DNA of 64,000 nucleotides. Origin: Streptococcus oralis (GTDB lineage Bacteria; Bacillota; Bacilli; Lactobacillales; Streptococcaceae). Position numbers and translations under genes: made by a program. The stretch lies in the NCBI RefSeq assembly GCF_016028255.1, contig NZ_CP065707.1, positions 124,001-188,000 of the forward strand. Direction: 5' to 3'. The notes under the pieces were generated by a model. The model was not told where the DNA came from. It did not search any database and was given only the letters and a program-made list of their open reading frames with translations. This document shows positions 57,076 to 64,000 of the stretch, piece after piece; position 1 is the first letter of the stretch, and the number at the start of each line of letters is the position of its first letter.

Positions 57076-57279
57076 TTATTCTCCATTTCTTACTTTTTCA
57101 ACTAATAAACTGCTTGCGATATCATTCGAGCGTAGAAAGGGGAGACTGGACTTGGAAAAATCCTGAACTCCACGACATCTTTCTCCATTTTTACAATGCT
57201 CATTTTTTACAACGCTTATGGCAACCAAGGCCAGCAAACTGATAACTGCAATGAAGATGCCCCATCTTTTACTTTTCAT
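57076..57279 (-). CDS. Small membrane-anchored protein with a Cys-X5-Cys pair, unknown
   Basis: 67 residues: a basic start MKSKR, one hydrophobic helix (about 7-24, WGIFIAVISLLALVAISVV), then a short outside domain with HCKNGERC (C29 and C35). It has an excellent AAAGGAGGAG ribosome site before ATG 57279 and is packed between the two methyltransferase genes (11 and 2 bases away), so it is a real gene. The cysteines could form a disulfide or bind a metal. I know no homologue. Confidence 0.7.
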   Translation of the reverse strand: MKSKRWGIFIAVISLLALVAISVVKNEHCKNGERCRGVQDFSKSSLPFLRSNDIASSLLVEKVRNGE

Positions 57280-57290
57280 AGCTCCTCCTT

Positions 57291-58295
57291 TTAGAGAACA
57301 GCTGCCTGCCGAATCCAGTCTAACCTCTCTAAGTCAAAGTCATCTGGAACAGTACAGTCAGCTCCCAGAAGAATGCCTTTACTACCCGCTTCAGCCAGCA
57401 ACCGCCTTGTTTCATTTTGCAATTCTGCCTTGGAACCTTGATAAAGCAAGCTTTTCTTGCCATTTTCAAATCCACCTAAAACGGCCTTACCTGGAAACAA
57501 CTCTTGACCCTGTGTCAAACTAACACCCTCATGGTGGGTCGCCCAGTTGACCACTTGAGCTGGATAGTCCTTAAATATCGTCACATCATTGCTCGCACCT
57601 TCAAAACCACAAATATGGAGGATATTGATCCCACCAACCTGATTGGCTGCTTCCAAAATCACTATATTGCTCGGTTCGATATAGGTTTGGTAGAGCGCTG
57701 GTGTGATGCGCTCATCTTGAATTTCCTGGGTGCTGAGGTAAATCCCGTCGACACCGCCTTGCTGGATGATTTTCTGAGTTAGGATAGCAATATCTCCTGC
57801 AATCACATCTAGAATCGCTCTGAATTGCTCAGGATTTTCTAGCAATAGATCAGCCACTTCCTTATCTCCTCGAGAAGTTTCTGTACGGAACCAGCGCTTG
57901 AGGTAGGAGATAGGCGAAAAGATATTGTAGAAAGAAGCAATCTCTTCGGTAAAGGTCTCTCGAATTGCTTGTACCACTTCCACCTGTTGCTGAATCCATG
58001 GGTGATCCTCACTAATCGACTCAATAGAAGTCAGCTCCTGAATGCTTGCAATCTTAGGATTATAGACATTACTTGGATAAAGGAAAAAACCGTCACTCAT
58101 AATTTTGACAAAATCAGGACGAATCCTTTCCACATAGTTGCGATGTCCATCAACACTTTTTTGAAAGATACGTGGATTATTTAATCCTTGCCCCTTTTCT
58201 TCGAGTGTTACAAAATGAAACCAAAATCCCACAGGAACTCTTTCCACTTCATCGCCTCGAATCGCTCTAAAGACTAAATCTCTTTTACTTGCCAT
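57291..58295 (-). CDS. UroD-superfamily protein, predicted zinc thiol methyltransferase, copy 2
   Basis: A 334-residue paralogue of the protein at 56075-57073: same opening (RVPVGFWFHFVT), H227-x-C229 (ILHICGFEG) and C313 (LGADCTVP). The shared NFxxGK text (LGGFENGKKSLLYQGSK) and colinear lengths show a gene duplication, with clear divergence between copies, which suggests different substrates or a two-step transfer. ATG 58295 follows GGAGAGAGG. It is the first gene of the ABC operon. Confidence 0.75.
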   Translation of the reverse strand: MASKRDLVFRAIRGDEVERVPVGFWFHFVTLEEKGQGLNNPRIFQKSVDGHRNYVERIRPDFVKIMSDGFFLYPSNVYNPKIASIQELTSIESISEDHPWIQQQVEVVQAIRETFTEEIASFYNIFSPISYLKRWFRTETSRGDKEVADLLLENPEQFRAILDVIAGDIAILTQKIIQQGGVDGIYLSTQEIQDERITPALYQTYIEPSNIVILEAANQVGGINILHICGFEGASNDVTIFKDYPAQVVNWATHHEGVSLTQGQELFPGKAVLGGFENGKKSLLYQGSKAELQNETRRLLAEAGSKGILLGADCTVPDDFDLERLDWIRQAAVL

Positions 58296-58349
58296 ACCTC
58301 TCTCCTTCCATTTGGATTGAAACCATCTTACCACTCCTTTTTTCCTTTT

Positions 58350-58381
58350 CCCAATATATATTGACTATAGACTTGATTGGG
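58350..58381. promoter_or_regulatory. Palindromic ends CCCAAT...ATTGGG upstream of the methyltransferase operon
   Basis: CCCAAT (58350-58355) and ATTGGG (58376-58381) form a 32-base dyad about 55 bases before the first ATG, in the expected promoter zone. It could be an operator for a sulfur-responsive regulator; no -10/-35 pair is clear. Confidence 0.35.
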
Positions 58382-58399
58382 AATTTTTATATCTATAAA

Positions 58400-58446
58400 G
58401 AAAAAAATCCCTGAAAAGCTTGATGTTACTAGCCTTTCAAAGATTC
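58400..58446 (-). terminator. Terminator after the monooxygenase pseudogene
   Basis: A 15-bp stem with three G-U pairs (58406-58420 and 58431-58445), then seven T on the minus strand. It separates the monooxygenase from the methyltransferase operon; as the operon lies downstream, it could also act as an attenuator. Confidence 0.7.
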
Positions 58447-58513
58447 ACTTTATTTTCATCTATTTTTCAAAAAGGAGTTGATATAGATTTTCTATCAAGC
58501 CGATTGGATTTTT

Positions 58514-59565
58514 TTATAATCCCTCTTTCATGGCAAAGTAAGCACGTATTTTGGGCGCCACTTGTGTGCCAAAGAGTTCAATAGCTCTCAAAACTTGATC
58601 ATGAGGCATGGAACCAAGCGGTAGATGGAGCATGAAACGGTCCAAGTCTAAATCCTCAATCATGCGAATCAATTTTTCTGCCACCTGGTCTGGATTTCCC
58701 ACAAACATGGCACCATTTGGACCAACTTGCTCCAAATATTGCTCATAGGTCAACTCCTGCCAGTGTGGACGTTCCTTGGAAATCGCATCCACCACTTGCT
58801 TGGTCGGATGGAAATAATCTTTTACAGCCTGTTCGCCATCCTCAGCAATCCAGCCCCAAGAATGAGCGCCCACTTTCAGGCCTTTATCCGCATAACCGGC
58901 TTCCCTACCAATCTCACGATAAGCTTGAATCAATTTCTTGAAGTAGCGCGGATTACCACCGATAATGGCATAGACAATCGGCAGCCCCGCCTGAGCAATC
59001 TTCACTGTTGACTCTACATGACCACCTGTCGCCACCCACAATGGCAATTTCCTCTGAACCGGACGGGGATAAACTTCTTTTCCAGCAATGCTTTGGGTCA
59101 ATTGCCCCTGCCAGTTCACTTGGGTGCTTTCATTTGCCAACTGAAGCAGATCTAACTTTTCATCAAAGAGAGCTTCGTAATCTTTCAAGTTATAGCCAAA
59201 CAGGGGGAAGGATTCGGTGAATGAACCACGCCCAGCCATAATCTCTGCACGGCCATTTGACAAGGCGTCGATGGTGGCATATTGTTGGAACAAGCGAATC
59301 GGATCCATACTCGAGAGAATGCTGACTGCACTGGTCAAACGAATTTTCTTGGTATTAACCGCACCAGCTGCAAGAACAAGCTCTGGCGCCGATACCGCAA
59401 AGTCCTCCCGATGATGCTCCCCAATCCCATACACATCCAAACCAACCTTGTCAGCCAGTTCAATCTCCGCCACCAACTGACGAATGCGTTCGCATGACTG
59501 TAAGTCTGTCCAGTCCCTTCCAAAGCTGTTGTTTCACCAAATGTTGAAATTCCTAATTCTACCAT
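58514..59565 (-). pseudogene. Luciferase-like flavin monooxygenase (LLM_2I7G-type), frameshifted
   Basis: The N-terminus is read from ATG 59565 after GAGGAA (MVELGISTFGETTALEGTGQ then TYSHA), and the rest continues in another frame as LVAEIELADKVGLDVYGIGEHHREDF. The switch is at about 59491-59493 in CATGCGAACGC: restoring one base gives Ala-Glu-Arg-Ile-Arg and a single 350-residue frame. Typical motifs remain (EHHREDFAVSAPE, GRAEIMAGRGSFTESFPLFG, YPRPVQRKLPLWVATGG). These are probable FMN-dependent oxidoreductases; some relatives open C-S bonds. Either a disrupted gene or a sequencing error. It has its own promoter. Confidence 0.85.
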
Positions 59566-59599
59566 CTTATTTCCTCGCTATCTCTTTTAGTTTCAGGAT

Positions 59600-59628
59600 A
59601 TTTTATCACTAATTAGTTTTATTTTCAA
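59600..59628 (-). promoter_or_regulatory. Promoter of the monooxygenase gene
   Basis: Minus-strand TTGAAA (59623-59628), 17 bases, TAAAAT (59600-59605) with extended TG. Confidence 0.65.
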
Positions 59629-59644
59629 TGAATTTGCTCATTAG

Positions 59645-59670
59645 AAAAAAGCCTAGTTCAACTAGACTTT
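59645..59670 (-). terminator. Terminator of glmS
   Basis: AAAGTCTAGT / ACTAGGCTTT stem (one G-U) with a three-base loop and minus-strand TTTTTT. Confidence 0.85.
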
Positions 59671-59676
59671 CTTAGC

Positions 59677-61485
59677 TTATTCCACAGTTACTGACTTAGC
59701 AAGATTACGTGGTTTGTCCACATCAAGGCCACGGTGAAGTGTTGCAAAGTAAGCGACCAATTGCGTTGGTACCACCATTGAGATTGGTGAGAGGTAAGGG
59801 TGTACGGTCGTAAGGACGATATCGTCTGTCTCTTTAGCAACATTTTCTTCTGCGATTGTAAGCACTTTGGCACCACGTGCTGCGACCTCTTGGATATTTC
59901 CACGAGTATGGTTGGCAAGGACTGGATCTGATAAGAGGGCCAAAACAGGCGTTCCTTCTTCAATCAAAGCAATGGTTCCATGCTTGAGTTCTCCTGCCGC
60001 AAAACCTTCACATTGAATGTAAGAAATCTCTTTGAGTTTGAGACTGGCTTCCATGGCAACATAGTAGTCCTGACCACGTCCGATGTAAAAGGCATTGCGA
60101 GTTGTTTCAAGAAGCTCACGAACCTTACTATCAATTAATTCTTTTTCTGAAAGAGTTGATTCGATAGACTGAGCTACGATTGACAACTCATGAACCAGGT
60201 CAAAGGCTTGGGCTTTGGCATTGCCATTTGCTTCTCCGACAGCTTTTGCAAGGAAGGCAAGAGCTGCGATTTGTGCTGTGTAGGCCTTGGTTGATGCCAC
60301 GGCAATTTCAGGACCCGCGTGAAGAAGCATAGTATGGTTGGCTTCACGAGAAAGAGTTGAACCTGGCACGTTTGTCACTGTCAAGCTTGGAATGCCCATT
60401 TCATTAGCTTTAACCAAAACTTGACGGCTGTCAGCTGTTTCACCAGACTGGCTGATAAAGATAAAGAGTGGTTTCTTGCTGAGAAGTGGCATCCCATAGC
60501 CCCACTCAGATGAGATACCAAGTTCAACTGGTGTATCTGTCAATTCTTCTAGCATCTTTTTAGAAGCAAATCCTGCGTGGTAAGATGTCCCAGCTGCAAG
60601 GATGTAGATACGGTCTGCCTCTTGAACAGCCTTGATGATAGACGGGTCTACGACTACTTGACCAGCCTCATCTGTGTAAGCTTGGATCAACTTACGCATA
60701 ACTGTCGGTTGCTCATCGATTTCCTTGAGCATGTAGTAAGGATAAGTTCCCTTACCGATATCAGACAAGTCAAGTTCCGCAGTGTAGCTAGCGCGCTCAC
60801 GACTGTTGCCATCATAATCTTGAACTTCAACGCTATCAGCTTTCACGATAACCAACTCTTGGTCATGGATTTCCATGTATTGGTTGGTTTCACGAATCAT
60901 AGCCATGGCATCTGAGCAGACCATGTTATAGCCTTCCCCAAGACCAATCAAAAGTGGTGATTTATTTTTCGCCACATAGATGACATCTGGATTTTCAGAG
61001 TCAATCAAGGCAAAAGCATAAGAACCACGGATGATGTGAAGAGCTTTTTTGAAGGCTTCAAGAACTGAAAGACCATCTTCTTCCGCAAATTTTCCAATCA
61101 AGTGCACTGCGATTTCCGTATCTGTTTGCCCCTTGAAGTGGTGACCTGCAAGGTATTCTTCCTTGATTTCAAGGTAGTTTTCAATCACCCCATTGTGCAC
61201 CAAGACAAAACGTCCTGTCTCAGAGCGGTGTGGGTGAGCATTGTCTTCCGTTGGTTTCCCATGAGTTGCCCAACGAGTATGCCCGATACCAGTTGTTCCC
61301 TCAACGCCAGTAGTTTTAGCAGACAATTCTGCAATTCGGCCAACAGCCTTGACTAGGTGATTTTCAGCACCACCTAGGACAAAAATCCCCGCAGAATCAT
61401 AGCCACGGTATTCGAGTTTCTCAAGTCCTTGAATCAAAATATCAGTTGCATTTGTGTTTCCAACAACACCGACAATTCCACACAT
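59677..61485 (-). CDS. glmS: Glucosamine-6-phosphate synthase (isomerizing)
   Basis: Makes glucosamine 6-phosphate from fructose 6-phosphate and glutamine for cell-wall synthesis. 602 residues: N-terminal glutaminase with Cys2 ([10 protein letters not shown]), then two SIS isomerase domains ([35 protein letters not shown]) and the conserved end [12 protein letters not shown]. No ribozyme is seen upstream. The promoter is bracketed by two copies of a 13-base GntR/NagR-like sequence, which fits the known NagR control of glmS in streptococci. Confidence 0.97.
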   Translation of the reverse strand: MCGIVGVVGNTNATDILIQGLEKLEYRGYDSAGIFVLGGAENHLVKAVGRIAELSAKTTGVEGTTGIGHTRWATHGKPTEDNAHPHRSETGRFVLVHNGVIENYLEIKEEYLAGHHFKGQTDTEIAVHLIGKFAEEDGLSVLEAFKKALHIIRGSYAFALIDSENPDVIYVAKNKSPLLIGLGEGYNMVCSDAMAMIRETNQYMEIHDQELVIVKADSVEVQDYDGNSRERASYTAELDLSDIGKGTYPYYMLKEIDEQPTVMRKLIQAYTDEAGQVVVDPSIIKAVQEADRIYILAAGTSYHAGFASKKMLEELTDTPVELGISSEWGYGMPLLSKKPLFIFISQSGETADSRQVLVKANEMGIPSLTVTNVPGSTLSREANHTMLLHAGPEIAVASTKAYTAQIAALAFLAKAVGEANGNAKAQAFDLVHELSIVAQSIESTLSEKELIDSKVRELLETTRNAFYIGRGQDYYVAMEASLKLKEISYIQCEGFAAGELKHGTIALIEEGTPVLALLSDPVLANHTRGNIQEVAARGAKVLTIAEENVAKETDDIVLTTVHPYLSPISMVVPTQLVAYFATLHRGLDVDKPRNLAKSVTVE

Positions 61486-61521
61486 AGTATATACGACACA
61501 GACCAGCTGTGCTTTCCCCTT

Positions 61522-61534
61522 AAATTGGTATAGT
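61522..61534 (+). promoter_or_regulatory. NagR-like repeat, downstream copy, at glmS
   Basis: AAATTGGTATAGT, identical to 61602-61614. It falls about 25-40 bases after the predicted glmS start point. TGGTATAG-type text is like the GntR-family dre sequence; assignment to NagR is inference. Confidence 0.55.
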
Positions 61535-61566
61535 CTGATTTTCCTTTTACAGAACCAGCAAAGACA

Positions 61567-61595
61567 GTATATACTTGTTTTTCTTTCTTGTCAAG
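61567..61595 (-). promoter_or_regulatory. glmS promoter
   Basis: Minus-strand consensus TTGACA (61590-61595), exact 17-base spacer, TATACT (61567-61572). Confidence 0.9.
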
Positions 61596-61601
61596 CATAA
61601 A

Positions 61602-61614
61602 AATTGGTATAGTT
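61602..61614 (+). promoter_or_regulatory. NagR-like repeat, upstream copy, at glmS
   Basis: AAATTGGTATAGT just upstream of the -35. An inverted ATACCA follows at 61622-61627, adding a dyad TGGTAT...ATACCA. Confidence 0.55.
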
Positions 61615-61651
61615 TTTTAAAATACCATTAGAACACGATTTCACTTGAGAA

Positions 61652-61680
61652 CTGACAAGTAGGATTCGATTACTTATAAT
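61652..61680 (+). promoter_or_regulatory. Promoter of the EamA gene
   Basis: CTGACA (61652-61657), 17 bases, TATAAT (61675-61680), then AGAGGAGG and the ATG. Confidence 0.7.
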
Positions 61681-61700
61681 AGAGAGAGGAGGTAGTTACC

Positions 61701-62114
61701 ATGTGGATTTTCTTCGCACTTTTATCTGCTGTCTTTGCAGCCTTAACTTCTATTTTAGCCAAAATTGGGATTGAGGGAGTTCCGTCCAATCTAGCAACAG
61801 CTATTCGTACGGTCGTCGTCATCCTTATGGCTTGGGCTATGGTTTTCCTGACCAATAGTCAGACTGAAATTGTCAACATCAGTAGAAAAAGTTGGTTCTT
61901 TCTCATCCTATCTGGTTTGGCAACAGGTGCCTCCTGGCTCTGCTACTACAAGGCCTTGCAGATGGGTAATGCAACTGAGGTATCTGCTGTCGATAAGTTT
62001 AGTCTCGTCATTACACTCGTTTTAGCCTTTTTCTTGCTACAGGATGTCCTGACGTTTAAAACAATCATTGGCTGTATTCTGATTACGATTGGGACCTTGG
62101 TGATGATTTTGTAA
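61701..62114 (+). CDS. Half-size EamA/DMT family membrane transporter
   Basis: A 137-residue protein with four to five helices, one EamA repeat where usual members have two, like the small-multidrug-resistance size class. It opens MWIFFALLSAVFAALTSILA and includes GNATEVSAVDKFSLVITLVLA. Such half-size proteins act as dimers; the substrate is unknown. ATG 61701 follows GAGGAGG. Monocistronic, followed by a C5/G6 stem. Confidence 0.82.
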   Translation: MWIFFALLSAVFAALTSILAKIGIEGVPSNLATAIRTVVVILMAWAMVFLTNSQTEIVNISRKSWFFLILSGLATGASWLCYYKALQMGNATEVSAVDKFSLVITLVLAFFLLQDVLTFKTIIGCILITIGTLVMIL

Positions 62115-62134
62115 TCCTCTCCCCCTCCATATAT

Positions 62135-62175
62135 GACCTCCCCCAAAAAAGTTAGATAGTTTTGGGGGGTATTTT
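62135..62175 (+). terminator. Terminator-like stem after the EamA gene; possible insertion-sequence relic
   Basis: CCCCCAAAA (62140-62148) and TTTTGGGGG (62161-62169) around an AAGTTAGATAG-type loop, then T-rich DNA. The text TGACCTCCCCCAAAAAAG resembles the outer end of IS3-family elements, but no transposase or second end is visible. Confidence 0.5.
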
Positions 62176-62223
62176 GTTACGTCTAAATTTATAAGTACAG
62201 GGAATCAGCTTTAAGCGTCTATC

Positions 62224-62253
62224 AAAAAAGAGAGAACCAAATTGGTTCCCTCC
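62224..62253 (-). terminator. Terminator of the Gtf3-like gene
   Basis: GAGAGAACC (62230-62238) and GGTTCCCTC (62244-62252) pair with one G-U, followed on the minus strand by TTTTTT. About 125 bases after the stop; the stretch between holds no other feature I can see. Confidence 0.75.
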
Positions 62254-62377
62254 AAGATGAATTTTTTCATCAACCCATTACAGTTAATATAAAAACTAAT
62301 TATCTCAGCTGGCTAACTTCGACTTGAAATTTTTCCTTTCTAAATCTGAATGTGGTAAACCGATGACCTACTTTTGA

Positions 62378-63382
62378 CTAATCTAAGAGCATCATGGAAT
62401 CAATAAACAATTTCTTTGTGAAATAACCATTTTTTATTAAGTAAGCTGTATATTTTGCTCTTGTGACCATTTGATCATACTCTTCTGCCGTACATTCCTG
62501 AACCATGCGGCTAGCTTCTTCCAAACTGGACACAACAAAGCCCAAACCTTTCTCACGGATATAGTCCGCATTAGAAAGATAGTCTGGCACAACCACCGGA
62601 ATACCCGCGGCCAGATAAGTTGTCAACTTATAAGAAACATTTTCTTTGTAGTAGTCACGCTCTTCCGCAGGATTTTCGGAATTTCCCCATACTAGACCAA
62701 ATCCTCCTCCTTTAGACAACTCCAACAATAATTCCTGCTGAGTTCGCCAACCTTCAAGATGAACTTTGGAATAATCTACTCCCTCTGCTCTCGTAGCATA
62801 AACATGAAGGGGGGTACTGTGTTTCCAGTCAACAATATGTGGAAAACGAGATGGGTCTCCTGAGAAGATTAATTTTTTCTCAAATTTTGGAGTATAGAGT
62901 TCCAAACCATGAGGAAGATCCCAAAGTTTTTGAACAACGTAGTTCTTGACGGTTAATCCTTCTGAAACGAGTTTCTGGTACATTTGTTCGGATGGTACTA
63001 CCACCACATCACACTTGTTGTACATGTCAATGTGGGCCTTCATAAGATAATAATTGCTCTCAAACATTAGTGGCTGAACATCATGGATAAACATCACCAT
63101 TTTTACATGAGAAAGCTTTAACTTTTCTACCAAGTGATTGTCCCATTCAACACTATTCCATGAAGGAGATTGGAAAAAAACGACATCTCCATAAGATACC
63201 CCCGCGACAATTCCATCCATCCGCGAGTTCAGTTCTTCCCACGGTTCATGGCTTGCATCATAAAAATATATCCCCAGTTCGTTAACTCCAAAGTCTCGAA
63301 CAATTTTCATGACATTGTTCTGCGCCATCAAGGCAACACTCGTTGATGCTTGCCCAAATAAATTTGTGAAATGTACTTTCAT
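62378..63382 (-). CDS. Gtf3-like sugar transferase (GT-B, glucosyltransferase 3 / galactofuranosyltransferase family)
   Basis: A 334-residue GT-B glycosyltransferase. The text MKVHFTNLFGQASTSVALMAQ, SPSWNSVEW, VMFIHDVQPLMFESN, and the C-terminal nucleotide-site YKLTTYLAAGIPVVVP match streptococcal Gtf3/Nss proteins, which add the second sugar to serine-rich adhesins, and the related galactofuranosyl transferases of cell-wall polysaccharide. No adhesin or Gtf1/2 gene is in view, so acceptor is undecided. Its promoter has extended -10 TGATACAAT at 63420-63428. Confidence 0.8.
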   Translation of the reverse strand: MKVHFTNLFGQASTSVALMAQNNVMKIVRDFGVNELGIYFYDASHEPWEELNSRMDGIVAGVSYGDVVFFQSPSWNSVEWDNHLVEKLKLSHVKMVMFIHDVQPLMFESNYYLMKAHIDMYNKCDVVVVPSEQMYQKLVSEGLTVKNYVVQKLWDLPHGLELYTPKFEKKLIFSGDPSRFPHIVDWKHSTPLHVYATRAEGVDYSKVHLEGWRTQQELLLELSKGGGFGLVWGNSENPAEERDYYKENVSYKLTTYLAAGIPVVVPDYLSNADYIREKGLGFVVSSLEEASRMVQECTAEEYDQMVTRAKYTAYLIKNGYFTKKLFIDSMMLLD

Positions 63383-63419
63383 TGTTTTCTAAATCCTCGT
63401 CTCAGTAATTTCTCTAAAC

Positions 63420-63428
63420 ATTGTATCA
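63420..63428 (-). promoter_or_regulatory. Extended -10 promoter of the Gtf3-like gene
   Basis: Minus-strand TGATACAAT about 38 bases before the ATG, with TTGAAA 15 bases further upstream. Confidence 0.5.
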
Positions 63429-63813
63429 TAATTTACGGCTTTTCAAAAGCGTTTATATGCCAATTTTCAAGCTTGAGTTAGCTACTTCTAGGAATCTCAT
63501 CTTTTTAGAATAATGCTGATCCAGCATACTATTCGAGAAGACTAATTTTCTAGTTGTCAGTTTTAATCCTTTAAGTACAAATCTATATAAGATTTTCATT
63601 GATTCTTATCTTCCAAGAACGATAAGGATAGACCTAGTAAATATTTTTCTCACTTAATCTCACAAATTCGGTATCTTTGTTAGCTATGATAGATTGAATG
63701 AGTTGTTCCTGTTAAATATATAATTTTTTGCACCTTTAGTTTTCTCTGTTTATCTTGTGATGGCTACAAGCTCACATATAGAATTCTTATGTGATCAAGT
63801 CACTAACTTCTTT
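63429..63813. other. Gene-free AT-rich stretch
   Basis: No coding frame with a ribosome site is seen on either strand. One small dyad, CACATA...TATGTG (63772-63792), lies just after the following partial gene's stop and may help end its transcript. Nothing else is recognisable. Confidence 0.5.
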
Positions 63814-64000
63814 TCAAAGATTTGAGAAAGTGAGGTTTTTCCATTTTTCTTGCCAATTTTTCTTGGACAAGCGCTCTTGATAGAGCTTCATTCGGTCTTC
63901 ATTATCTAGGAAATGAGGAGTCGGGGAAACTTGAAAGTTCAAAATATCCTCGAGTCCATAGGGGGCAAAGAGGTCTAAAGTAGAATCTTCATTCAAGCGA
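63814..64000 (-). CDS. Nucleotidyltransferase family protein (NTP_transf_6-like), C-terminal end only
   Basis: The last about 62 residues of a protein whose start lies beyond the window. It reads LNEDSTLDLFAPYGLEDILN, then a gap and YQERLSKKNWQEKWKNLTF, which is the pattern I associate with the C-terminus of the NTP_transf_6 (former DUF925) nucleotidyltransferase-like family. A TTG codon at 63996 is not taken as start because the frame remains open to the edge. Function unknown. Confidence 0.65.
   Translation of the reverse strand, partial: RLNEDSTLDLFAPYGLEDILNFQVSPTPHFLDNEDRMKLYQERLSKKNWQEKWKNLTFSNL

Noticed and set aside
56075..58295. Annotation of the two proteins as uroporphyrinogen decarboxylase for heme synthesis
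   Set aside because: They lack the UroD RQAGRY motif, carry an H-x-C...C zinc triad instead, and no other heme genes are present.
61486..61560. glmS ribozyme in the glmS leader
   Set aside because: The leader is about 75 bases and contains an operator-like repeat; I see no ribozyme core, and streptococci are not known to use it.

Overview
The window looks like chromosomal DNA of a mitis-group Streptococcus close to S. pneumoniae, S. mitis or S. oralis, but probably not S. pneumoniae itself. It is a low-GC Firmicute segment. The orthologues I recognise (asnA, yidC, pflA, purR, ccpA, the fused folBK/folE/folC/folP set, manLMN, pepC, pepS, polC, proS, rseP-cdsA-uppS, glmS) match pneumococcal proteins almost residue for residue by memory. 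No rRNA, tRNA, prophage, intact insertion sequence or CRISPR array is visible.

Layout. 1-24.8 kb is a housekeeping block: asnA (partial), a BI-1 membrane protein, an rRNA/tRNA methyltransferase, acylphosphatase, yidC, pflA, lysA, purR, then the minus-strand run yhaM, rmuC, thiN, rpe, rsgA, rsmA, two unknown genes, rnmV, tatD. It continues with a KimA-type potassium importer, an oligopeptide-binding lipoprotein, rpmH, alaT, a universal stress protein, a HAD/NTP-pyrophosphatase fusion, asparaginase and ccpA. 25-35.4 kb holds a DUF960 gene, the folate operon, a CPBP protease, a purine permease, a Cof phosphatase and the manLMN glucose/mannose PTS. 35.4-52.6 kb holds a P-type ATPase, pepC, rsuA, pepS, polC, a 6-phospho-beta-glucosidase, proS, rseP, cdsA and uppS. 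52.6-59.6 kb is accessory: a CiaR-type small RNA and an ABC transporter operon with two zinc-site methyltransferases, a small Cys-pair membrane protein and a frameshifted flavin monooxygenase. 59.7-64 kb ends with glmS, a half-size EamA transporter, a Gtf3-like glycosyltransferase and a truncated nucleotidyltransferase.

Regulation is unusually readable. CcpA is encoded here, and cre-like sites lie in the leaders of ccpA itself, pflA and manL, so one window shows a catabolite-control circuit. A perfect CiaR direct repeat sits over the manL start region. A second CiaR box drives a csRNA next to uppS whose single-stranded part looks like a complement of ribosome-binding sites. Two copies of a 13-bp GntR/NagR-like sequence bracket the glmS promoter. 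Two RNA-modification genes appear to make leaderless mRNAs.

The best candidate for a poorly described system is 52960-58295, with the neighbouring broken monooxygenase. It is a polar amino-acid ABC transporter co-transcribed with two paralogous UroD-superfamily proteins that carry the H-x-C...C zinc site of thiol methyltransferases and lack UroD hallmarks. I infer salvage of a methylated or alkylated sulfur compound. The join between the ccpA block and the folate block also looks like a rearrangement breakpoint relative to the pneumococcal gene order.
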